From assembly GCA_001512745.1 (NCBI GenBank), contig LFSM01000032.1, positions 3,004 to 39,449 of the forward strand: a stretch of 36,446 nucleotides of DNA, in the 5' to 3' direction. The notes beneath the pieces were generated by a model. It saw only the letters and a program-made list of their open reading frames with translations, had not been told where the DNA came from and searched no databases. Of the stretch, positions 28,503-36,446 are shown in pieces. This stretch comes from Clostridiales bacterium DTU032. GTDB lineage: Bacteria; Bacillota; Clostridia; Saccharofermentanales; DTU023. Both the position numbers and the translations under genes were made by a program. The number at the start of each line of letters is the position of its first letter. Position 1 is the first letter of the stretch.

Positions 28503-29963
28503 ATGAAAATTCTATTTGTAAGCTCGGAAATGAATCCATTGGCGGCAACAGGTGGATTGGGAGATGTCGTAGGATCGCTGCCACGGGTCTTGCGTCAGAA
28601 AGGACATGACGCACGCGTTATTCTTCCGCTTTATCGCCAGATAAAACAGGACTATTCTGAAGATCTTATCTTCATGCGCTGGTCCATGATTAAATTGGGC
28701 TGGCGCACTATGTACAGCGGCTTGTTCCGCCTTGACCTGGATGGACTTCCCGTATATCTGATCGATAACGAATTTTACTTCGGCCATGATAATCTCTATA
28801 TAGATTACAGCTTTGACATTGAGCGCTTCTCTTTTTTCCAGCGGGCCGTATTGGAGACTCTAGGTGAGGAGATGGGTTTTGAGCCGGACATTCTGCATCT
28901 CAATGACTGGCAGACAGGTATGATTCCTGTGATTCTGGAAGCGCATTATAAGTCCAAGGGCTACCACAAAAATGTCAATTGCGTGATGACCATTCACAAC
29001 CTGAAATATCAGGGGATACACGGTCGCGAACAAATCCAGGATCTCTTTGACTTGTCTGATGAATATATGTCAGAAGCCGGCGTTTTGAAAGATGGTGTTC
29101 CCAATTTTCTTAAAAGCGGCATACAGTATTCTAACCGTGTTACGACCGTTTCGCCCAACTATGCCAGAGAAATCATGACTGACTATTTCGGCGAAGGCCT
29201 CAATGGTTTGCTGGCAGCTCAGGGCTGGAAGGTGAGCGGTATTCTCAATGGCATTGACACTGAAAGCTATAATCCGGAAACCGATGTAGAAATTAAAGCA
29301 AATTACAGCCCTCATGCCTGGAAACGGGGTAAGGCGACCTGCAAGAAGGCTTTGCAGGCTGAACTTGCTTTAGCTCAGGATGCGAAAACTCCTCTATTTG
29401 TCATGGTAACCCGCCTGGTTGAGCAAAAAGGCCTGGATCTGCTGCTGTATATTATTGATGAACTTTTGGAGGAAAACGTGCAGCTGGCAGTACTCGGGAC
29501 CGGCAATCATGAATATGAACAGAGTTTAGCTGAGGCTGCGGGAAGACACCCGGACAAGATGCGGGCCCTGATCAAATTTGACGGTAAACTGGCCCGCCGC
29601 ATGTATAGCGCCGGTGACCTCTATCTGATGCCTTCACTCTTTGAACCCTGCGGTTTATCACAAATGATAGCCATGCGCTATGGCACTTTACCAATCGTTC
29701 GCCAGACAGGAGGCCTGGCTGATACGGTGCAGGCCTATGACAAGTTCAAAAACACAGGCAGCGGTTTCGGTTTTCTCAATATAAATGCTCACGAGCTGCT
29801 TTTTACAGCTAAAGAAGCCATTGCTGTCTACAGAAATAATCCTGATGCCTGGAAGCAGATGGTAGAGACAGCTATGCGCAGCGATTTTACCTGGGATAAG
29901 TCAGCAGACGAATATATTAAGTTATACGAGGATATTATGAAGGAGACGTCTCAGATTGACTGA
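28503..29963 (+). CDS. glgA: Glycogen synthase (ADP-glucose, GT5)
   Basis: MKILFVSSEMNPLAATGGLGDVVGSLPRVL, HLNDWQTGMIPV, SLFEPCGLSQMIAMRYGTLPIVRQTGGLADTV. Confidence 0.97.
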   Translation: MKILFVSSEMNPLAATGGLGDVVGSLPRVLRQKGHDARVILPLYRQIKQDYSEDLIFMRWSMIKLGWRTMYSGLFRLDLDGLPVYLIDNEFYFGHDNLYIDYSFDIERFSFFQRAVLETLGEEMGFEPDILHLNDWQTGMIPVILEAHYKSKGYHKNVNCVMTIHNLKYQGIHGREQIQDLFDLSDEYMSEAGVLKDGVPNFLKSGIQYSNRVTTVSPNYAREIMTDYFGEGLNGLLAAQGWKVSGILNGIDTESYNPETDVEIKANYSPHAWKRGKATCKKALQAELALAQDAKTPLFVMVTRLVEQKGLDLLLYIIDELLEENVQLAVLGTGNHEYEQSLAEAAGRHPDKMRALIKFDGKLARRMYSAGDLYLMPSLFEPCGLSQMIAMRYGTLPIVRQTGGLADTVQAYDKFKNTGSGFGFLNINAHELLFTAKEAIAVYRNNPDAWKQMVETAMRSDFTWDKSADEYIKLYEDIMKETSQID

Positions 29964-31980
29964 TGTGAGGCTGGATCATTATATAAGTGACGAGCGCTAC
30001 AGATCTCCGCTGGGGGCGGTAGCTGCTAATACAAAGCTCACCCTGAGGATCGATGTTAATAAACCGGCGGAGGAGATAGAATCCGTCCGTGTTTATTATG
30101 CCTATGGGTTAATGCATTTCTTTCCCGGTTCCATTCCTATGGAATGTGATCTTACAGACGAAGAAGCGAGTTCTTTTGTTCAGACTATTCGCATGGACGA
30201 TGTTGCCGGCCTGTTCTATTACTGGTTTGAAGTCCGTCTGAAAGATCAACGTTATCGCTGGTGTTTTCCGGATCCGGACAGCTCAAACCTCCAGGGATAT
30301 ACACTCCTTGACAGCCTGCACTTTTCTCTGAACGGCACGGAAGAGATTCCCGGCTTTAAAGTGACGGTCCATGAAGAGAATTTTAAGACCCCCGACTGGA
30401 TGAAGGGTGCGGTGGTTTATCAAATATTCCCCGATCGTTTTAATCGTGGCGAGAATTTTGATAAAAAACGTATAGAAGCATATCTGAATTATGAAGAGAG
30501 AATCTGGCACGATGACTGGTCGGCAGATGTCGACATCAAAGGAAAAGCCGGTTTTCCTTATGAAGCCAACGATTTTTTCGGCGGTACTTTGCAGGGCATT
30601 AAGGAGAAGCTGCCCTATATAGCATCTTTTTCGGTTGATTGTATCTATCTCAACCCAATTTTCCAATCGCGTACTAACCACCGCTACGATACCGGCGATT
30701 ACTTCCGGATCGATCCGCTGCTGGGTACAGAAGAAGACTTTCGTGAGCTTTGTGCTGAAGCGGAAAAGTATAAAATTTCCTTGATTCTCGACGGTGTCTT
30801 CAGTCACACCGGTGCAGACAGCAGATATTTCAACAAATATGGCCGCTATGACAGTGTCGGTGCCTGGCAGGAAAAAACTGAAGGCAAGCTTTCTCCCTAC
30901 ACTGCCTGGTACAAGTTCACCGGTGATGCGGATACGGAAGTGCCGGCAGTAAAGGCTACCGGTAAAGATGAGCTGCTCTATGAGTCCTGGTGGGATTTTG
31001 ACAACCTGCCCAATGTCAGGGAAGAAGAACTATCCTATAAAGATTTTATCTGCGGTGAAGACGGCGTACTGGCTTATTGGCTAAAAGCCGGCGCCCGCGG
31101 TTACCGTCTGGACGTATCGGATGAAATACCCGATCCCTTCCTGCGTTCGCTGCGCCGGCGGGTAAAGGCGGTCAAAGAGGATGCTTATATTGTAGGTGAA
31201 GTCTGGGACGGACCGACATCGCAGATTAGTTACGGAGCTCACCGTGATTTTATTTTCGGTCGCACACACGATGCTACAACCAACTACCCGGCCCGGGAAA
31301 GCGCATTTTCCTGGCTGTTGGGTAATGAGGGAACAGAGAAAATCTGCAAGAGATTTAACTACTATCTGCTCATCATGCCGCGTGAAGCCTTATACGTAAT
31401 GCTGAATCCACTGGGCAGCCATGACACGGAGCGGGCAGTGAACGTCCTTTCCGGAGTTCCGACACCGGCCAGGCGTGAAGACCAGAAGAAACGCAGGCTC
31501 TCTCCTGAAGAAAGAAAGAAGGGAGAAGAGCGCCTGCTTCTGGCTCTGCTGATGCAGGTAGCTTTCCCCGGGGCAGTACAGCTTTATTATGGTGATGAAC
31601 GCGCTATGGAAGGTTTCAAGGATCCCTTTAACCGGCGCACTTATCCCTGGGATAAGGAAGAACCGGCTTTGACGGATCTCTTCCGTTCAATTCTTAATCT
31701 ACGCCATGAACATGCAGTTCTGCGCACAGGCGAGGTCGAAGTGAAGGCAGCCGACAGAGATGTCCTCGAGATCAGACGCTATCTTAATGCTCCCACACAT
31801 GATGGCGGGGACTGGACCGATGCCTTTGGCCGGCCTGCAGAGGGAGAAAAGAGTTTGACCTTCCTTTTCAATCGCTCGGAGCAGAAGTCAAAACCGCTTG
31901 ATTTGCTGGACGGTGCAAGTCTGCCTGCCATGACGGGAGTACTGATTTCAGGATCAGAAATTAAGTATTTCAGCAGCTAA
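29956..31980 (+). CDS. GH13 glycoside hydrolase (neopullulanase/cyclomaltodextrinase-like alpha-amylase)
   Basis: TTG start with AAGGAG upstream, overlapping glgA by 8 nt; YQIFPDRFNRG, GYRLDVSDEIP, VGEVWDG, LGSHDTERA. Confidence 0.92.
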   Translation: MTDVRLDHYISDERYRSPLGAVAANTKLTLRIDVNKPAEEIESVRVYYAYGLMHFFPGSIPMECDLTDEEASSFVQTIRMDDVAGLFYYWFEVRLKDQRYRWCFPDPDSSNLQGYTLLDSLHFSLNGTEEIPGFKVTVHEENFKTPDWMKGAVVYQIFPDRFNRGENFDKKRIEAYLNYEERIWHDDWSADVDIKGKAGFPYEANDFFGGTLQGIKEKLPYIASFSVDCIYLNPIFQSRTNHRYDTGDYFRIDPLLGTEEDFRELCAEAEKYKISLILDGVFSHTGADSRYFNKYGRYDSVGAWQEKTEGKLSPYTAWYKFTGDADTEVPAVKATGKDELLYESWWDFDNLPNVREEELSYKDFICGEDGVLAYWLKAGARGYRLDVSDEIPDPFLRSLRRRVKAVKEDAYIVGEVWDGPTSQISYGAHRDFIFGRTHDATTNYPARESAFSWLLGNEGTEKICKRFNYYLLIMPREALYVMLNPLGSHDTERAVNVLSGVPTPARREDQKKRRLSPEERKKGEERLLLALLMQVAFPGAVQLYYGDERAMEGFKDPFNRRTYPWDKEEPALTDLFRSILNLRHEHAVLRTGEVEVKAADRDVLEIRRYLNAPTHDGGDWTDAFGRPAEGEKSLTFLFNRSEQKSKPLDLLDGASLPAMTGVLISGSEIKYFSS

Positions 31981-32014
31981 GCAAGTCAGACCGGTCCAAT
32001 ATAGCTGGTTTAAA

Positions 32015-32040
32015 AAGGGCATCTCAGCCGAGATGCCCTT
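32015..32040. terminator. Convergent (probably bidirectional) terminator between the GH13 gene and the minus-strand lipoprotein gene
   Basis: AAGGGCATCTC-agcc-GAGATGCCCTT perfect stem; the T-run is on the minus strand (GCCCTTTTTAAA). Confidence 0.85.
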
Positions 32041-32064
32041 AGTAGCTAAATTTCCAATTAGAAA

Positions 32065-33012
32065 TTATTCTTTTTGTTTTGTCTCATGCTCAGCCGCAGC
32101 CAGAGCAGCCAGAGCTTTCTTCTTTTTCCGCTTCTTAGTGAAGTAGATGATCAAAATAATCAGTACAACGACCAGAATGACAGGGAAACCAACAGCTATG
32201 CCGATGAAGAGATACTGGGCAAGCAGGAGCAGGATCGTGCCCAGTCTGCTGAAACCATTGCTGATAAAGTATTTAACATGCTGCCAGGACAAAGGCTCCA
32301 GTTCGCTCGGCTTTTCGAGCAGAGGATCTTTTTCCTGATAGATATCAATATAAACCCGGGAATTGCTAGTCAGCAGTTCCAGACGATTTAAGCGCCCCTG
32401 CAGTGATTCAAGTTCCAGAGTCAGCTGGTCGATTTTAGCTTGCACCTGCAGTGTTTCATCGATAGTTTCAGCACTAGACAGCATCTCCCGGTAATGATTG
32501 AGCAGGTCACGAGTTGTTGCAAGTCTGGTTTCAGTATCATAGTAAGAATCGGTGACATCCTCACTGGTAACTGATTGACGCTCAATCTTAACACCGCTGT
32601 CGCCAATCTGGCGCAGGAAAAGATCCAGCTTGTCACCCGGCACTTCGACCGTCATCTGTATATAGATGTAGTTATTAATTTGTTGTGAGAAATCCGAGAC
32701 GAAACCTCCCAGTGAACTGGCTTTACTTTCAATGTCGGACTTCGTTTTGACCGGATCCGTCGAGACTATAGTCATATCCGCGTTTTTTATCACTCTTCGC
32801 GGTAAACTCGGATCTGCCGGGTTAACTGAATCAGGGTTTATGGACGGCAGATCCATATCCTCATCGGGAGCAAGAGATCCGTTGTAATCATTGGCATATT
32901 CAGGTTCTCGTGGTGCTGTGTCTTTATTTGCAACTGCTGAACAGCCACTGACAATAACGCTCAGGATCAGGAGCAGACTCAATAACAGGAGCAAAATATT
33001 TTTCTTTTTCAT
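32065..33012 (-). CDS. DUF4349-type lipoprotein (signal peptide, coiled coil, C-terminal TM)
   Basis: MKKKNILLLLLSLLLILSVIVSGCSA lipobox, RRVIKNADMTIVSTDPVKTKSDIESKASSLGGFVSDFSQQ, coiled-coil, C-terminal TM plus lysine-rich tail. ATG 33012 preferred over 33021 for ribosome-binding-site spacing. Confidence 0.85.
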   Translation of the reverse strand: MKKKNILLLLLSLLLILSVIVSGCSAVANKDTAPREPEYANDYNGSLAPDEDMDLPSINPDSVNPADPSLPRRVIKNADMTIVSTDPVKTKSDIESKASSLGGFVSDFSQQINNYIYIQMTVEVPGDKLDLFLRQIGDSGVKIERQSVTSEDVTDSYYDTETRLATTRDLLNHYREMLSSAETIDETLQVQAKIDQLTLELESLQGRLNRLELLTSNSRVYIDIYQEKDPLLEKPSELEPLSWQHVKYFISNGFSRLGTILLLLAQYLFIGIAVGFPVILVVVLIILIIYFTKKRKKKKALAALAAAEHETKQKE

Positions 33013-33168
33013 ACTTGCCATCCTTTCTTTAAGGACACGACACTAGTGTTGCAGTGTAAGCTTTATTTTATTACAAGATGCTGAGCATGCATAGACATAG
33101 CAGCTGCCCTTAACTATTAAGACAGGAACAGCCGGTGAATATTCGCGATCCCGGCATATTCCGGTGCC

Positions 33169-33201
33169 TGCATAGATTGGTGCCAGGCACCAATCTATGC
33201 A
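33169..33201. repeat. 33-nt perfect palindrome (16-bp arms, 1-nt centre), REP-like
   Basis: TGCATAGATTGGTGCC-A-GGCACCAATCTATGCA, located one nucleotide beyond the permease stop codon. Confidence 0.95.
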
Positions 33202-33202
33202 C

Positions 33203-34921
33203 TCAGATCTCTACGCGCTCCAGCAGTTCCGATGCCATGCGTTGTGCCAGCCAGGTAAAGAAAGCGGTCAGACCCAGAGCAAGCACCAGCAAAAAGCTGC
33301 TGGTTATTGCCGAATTTCCATTAGTTACAGAATTGAGCAGGAAGCCAAAAGCTACAAAAACGCCGGCCAGCCCCATGCTGCCAAACATGCCGATCATGGC
33401 CGACTTAGAGTTTTTAACAGCCTGATTCTCCCTGGTCCAGTTCAGGGTAGGGTATTTCATATCGATGCAGATCCCGGCCATTTGTACCATATAGGTGCTG
33501 TTCCAGCCGATTATAGCAGCGACCAGGATCAGCAGCGGGGAAAACTTCAGGAAAGTTCCAATGACAAGAATGGTTAGCAGCCAGAGGGTACCGGATACAG
33601 ATATGCCGGGAAATACCCAGGCAATCAGCTGCCTGTGTGCGGCTGCCGGAATTAGTTTAGTGGTCTGAAAGGTCTGTCCCTGACGTGAAATTGCAGTAGA
33701 AGATGCCATGTTAAAGCTGCCGAAGAAGACACCGGCAGCGACAAATACCATTACAACAATCCAGAGATCTGACCGCCACCAGGCATCGCTCTGGAAGTAG
33801 GCAATCTGGTCGGCGAAAATTGAATCCATAGCATCACCGCCTGCTGTCCCGCCGATAATGCCGCCTAGTATCATGGCTACCGGCATAATTACTGAAGAGA
33901 GTATTGTCTGCATAAAGAAAGTAGGCGACCGCAGGAGCAGCTTCCATTCTTTGCTGATCAGAGCCCGGGTCTGTGAACGGGGTTTCAGGGCTTTGCGGAT
34001 CTGTTCCTCAGTCAGTACACGTACCGCTTGCGAGCCTTTGCTGCCGAGGACTCCCGGTAAATAGAGTTTACTGGCTGCAAAAAGCATGACAGCGACAGAG
34101 GCCATGTTTACTGCTGCCAGCAGAAAGAGATACAACAGCGACTGCCAGGAGTTTGCATTTCTCAGCATCAGGTCAGCGAAGAGGGAAGAAGGAATATAAC
34201 GAAGACCTGGACTATAAACGCTTTCGGGTATCAAGAGCCCCGGTGTCTGCTCCATCCCCATTTGAGATGAGACCCTGCTCATGGTTAGAGCAAAGGCCAT
34301 GATGACTACAGTGAAGATAAGGTTGGAAATCAACTGGAAACGGTCCTTATTACGGGCAAAACGTGTGAAACGCATCAGGAAAAAGACCGGGATCAGTAAA
34401 ATGGCAAAGGGAGCAATTGAATTCAAGAGTATAAATGGAAGAATCAGAAAATAAAAGCCCACAGTTCGTCCCGCTACTATCGCATGCGCCAGCAGAGCAG
34501 GCAGGAAGAATGAAGCCACAGCAACAAAAATGTATATAAAGGCTTCTGTCAGCTTGGAAGCAACGTAAGTTCCCGGCTTAATCGGCAAGGCCAGAAAAAA
34601 TTCAGTCTTATCTTCATGATAAAGCGATGAAATCCCTTGCATAAAACCAAAAATAACAGTTATTACCGGTATCATGAAGGCGACTGAAGATACAAACTGA
34701 TCTTCCATCCCTAAAAGCTTGAGTGTTCTGGTCATGGCTACTCCGAAGAAGGAGGAATAAACCATAATAACCGAATATGAAATAACCAGAGCCAGCCAGG
34801 GTTTTTCGGCAAATATTGAAGGCCTTTTGCGCTTTTTTCCAGCTCTCAACTCTCCGGAACCACCTATGCCCCTGATAGAATCGGAGATCAGAACACGCAA
34901 TAAGAGCAGATATTTTCTCAT
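33203..34921 (-). CDS. ABC transporter permease (ABC-2-type, multi-TM)
   Basis: Many hydrophobic segments; overlaps the upstream ATPase gene by ATGA (34918-34921). Confidence 0.88.
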   Translation of the reverse strand: MRKYLLLLRVLISDSIRGIGGSGELRAGKKRKRPSIFAEKPWLALVISYSVIMVYSSFFGVAMTRTLKLLGMEDQFVSSVAFMIPVITVIFGFMQGISSLYHEDKTEFFLALPIKPGTYVASKLTEAFIYIFVAVASFFLPALLAHAIVAGRTVGFYFLILPFILLNSIAPFAILLIPVFFLMRFTRFARNKDRFQLISNLIFTVVIMAFALTMSRVSSQMGMEQTPGLLIPESVYSPGLRYIPSSLFADLMLRNANSWQSLLYLFLLAAVNMASVAVMLFAASKLYLPGVLGSKGSQAVRVLTEEQIRKALKPRSQTRALISKEWKLLLRSPTFFMQTILSSVIMPVAMILGGIIGGTAGGDAMDSIFADQIAYFQSDAWWRSDLWIVVMVFVAAGVFFGSFNMASSTAISRQGQTFQTTKLIPAAAHRQLIAWVFPGISVSGTLWLLTILVIGTFLKFSPLLILVAAIIGWNSTYMVQMAGICIDMKYPTLNWTRENQAVKNSKSAMIGMFGSMGLAGVFVAFGFLLNSVTNGNSAITSSFLLVLALGLTAFFTWLAQRMASELLERVEI

Positions 34922-35688
34922 AAGCTCCCCGCTTCCTCCTCGCTTAGCGCAAAGGGACTGAATTGTTCCTCACCTACCATTTCCAGGAAAATACTCTCGA
35001 GAGAGCTGTCCTCCTGGTATTTTTTCCTCAACTCAGCCATGGTTCCGACAAAAAGCAGCTTGCCTTCTGATATAACCCCAAGCCGGTCGCAGACTTTTTC
35101 CGCTACGTCTAGTACGTGAGTAGAGAAGAGCACAGTGTTGCCCTTATCGGCATGCTCCCGCATCATGTTTTTAAGCTGGTAGGAGGATGAGGGATCAAGT
35201 CCTGTCATCGGCTCATCCAGAACCCAGGTGGGAGGATTATGGATCAATGCTCCGATGAGAATTATCTTCTGTCTCATGCCGTGAGAATAAGATTGAATCT
35301 TTTGATCCAAAACATTGCTCATCGCAAAACGGTGTGACAAATCCTTGATGCGTTCGACACGCAAATCTTCGCCTACCTCATAGATATCAGCCAGAAAACG
35401 CAAATATTCAATGCCCTTAAGGCGCAGAAAAATATTTGGATCGTCGGATACAAAGGAGAGATTCTTCTTGGCTTCCAGCGGCTTTGCCACCACATCGATG
35501 CCATTAATCTTTATACTGCCGTGGTCGGGCAGCAAGAGTCCGGTAATCATTTTTAAAGAAGTTGTTTTGCCGGCACCATTAGGACCTACAAATCCGAAAA
35601 TTTCATTATCATAAATTTCCAAACTTAGATTATCAACTGCCTGTGTCTCCTGGTCATATGACTTGGAGATCTCATGAATACTAATCAT
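34918..35688 (-). CDS. ABC transporter ATP-binding protein
   Basis: FGFVGPNGAGKTTSLK Walker A, YSHGMRQKI signature, TWVLDEPMTGLDP Walker B; start MISIHEISKSY at 35688. Confidence 0.95.
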   Translation of the reverse strand: MISIHEISKSYDQETQAVDNLSLEIYDNEIFGFVGPNGAGKTTSLKMITGLLLPDHGSIKINGIDVVAKPLEAKKNLSFVSDDPNIFLRLKGIEYLRFLADIYEVGEDLRVERIKDLSHRFAMSNVLDQKIQSYSHGMRQKIILIGALIHNPPTWVLDEPMTGLDPSSSYQLKNMMREHADKGNTVLFSTHVLDVAEKVCDRLGVISEGKLLFVGTMAELRKKYQEDSSLESIFLEMVGEEQFSPFALSEEEAGSL

Positions 35689-35878
35689 CTCAGTTACCCC
35701 TTTTTCCTCTTGTATAATTACTATATATAGAGCGCCTGGTAAAGAAATACAGTCAAAAGCCAAACTGGCAGCCGATGAAATTTACCTGTGAATCCGCTCT
35801 GGACAGGTCATTGAAAATTATATCACGCGTAGCGAAACAGTGCAGAAGAGTAAAGTTCGTATAAAGTTAAAAAAGATG

Positions 35879-35907
35879 TTGACAAGCTTTAAAAAGCTTG
35901 GTATCCT
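35879..35907 (+). promoter_or_regulatory. rRNA operon promoter: TTGACA - 17 bp - TATCCT
   Basis: -35 at 35879-35884, -10 at 35902-35907, A-rich tract upstream; spacer contains CAAGCTTTaaAAAGCTTG. Confidence 0.75.
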
Positions 35908-35913
35908 AGCTAA

Positions 35914-36055
35914 GCGCCTTAAAAAAGAGAGGCGCGTCGGATCTTGAAAATTGAACAGTGCAAACACAAAGACGGGTCCAGAAGATTCTATAAAAATAGA
36001 GTTAGACGGAACGGACAATTAATTTAAGTAAATGAGCCAAAAGGCTCTCAAATAT
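35914..36055 (+). promoter_or_regulatory. Pre-16S leader with GCGCCT/AGGCGC hairpin and CTTGAAAATTGAACAG antitermination/leader-type element
   Basis: Hairpin GCGCCT...AGGCGC at 35914-35935; TCTTGAAAATTGAACAG (about 35942-35958) resembles leader elements commonly seen before Bacillota 16S genes; GAGCCaaaaGGCTC hairpin just before the 16S. Confidence 0.6.

Positions 36056-36446
<391 letters not shown>

Noticed and set aside
35784-35808. ACCTGT...ACAGGT inverted repeat between the ABC operon and rrn promoter
   Set aside because: Only 6-bp arms with a 13-nt gap; not distinguishable from chance without comparative data.

Overview
The window looks like one complete short-read contig. It starts with an exact Nextera/Tn5 mosaic-end adapter (1-19) fused to a truncated Fe/Mn superoxide dismutase gene, and it ends about 390 bp into a 16S rRNA gene. 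The source appears to be a Bacillota/Clostridia-type bacterium (tentative, from 16S and protein flavour). Most of the content is housekeeping: a cluster of small zinc-ribbon/membrane proteins; a terminator-bracketed gene run gltX-glsA-(tiny uORF)-pyrG-guaB-greA-lysS; family 4 UDG, uvrB, phosphohexomutase, dnaE, pfkA, pgsA and mutS2; a glycogen operon glgB-glgC-glgD-glgA-GH13; then a convergent block with a DUF4349-type lipoprotein and an ABC transporter pair, followed by an rrn promoter and 16S 5' end. The most striking observation is that the CTP synthase (PyrG) has Gly (GGA) where the catalytic glutaminase cysteine should be (GI-G-LGMQ instead of GI-C-LGMQ). The usual GTMRLG-like loop is also unrecognisable, while the synthetase half looks intact. 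An intact-looking stand-alone glutaminase (glsA) lies directly upstream. This suggests an ammonia-dependent PyrG possibly fed in trans by GlsA, which needs experimental and comparative testing.
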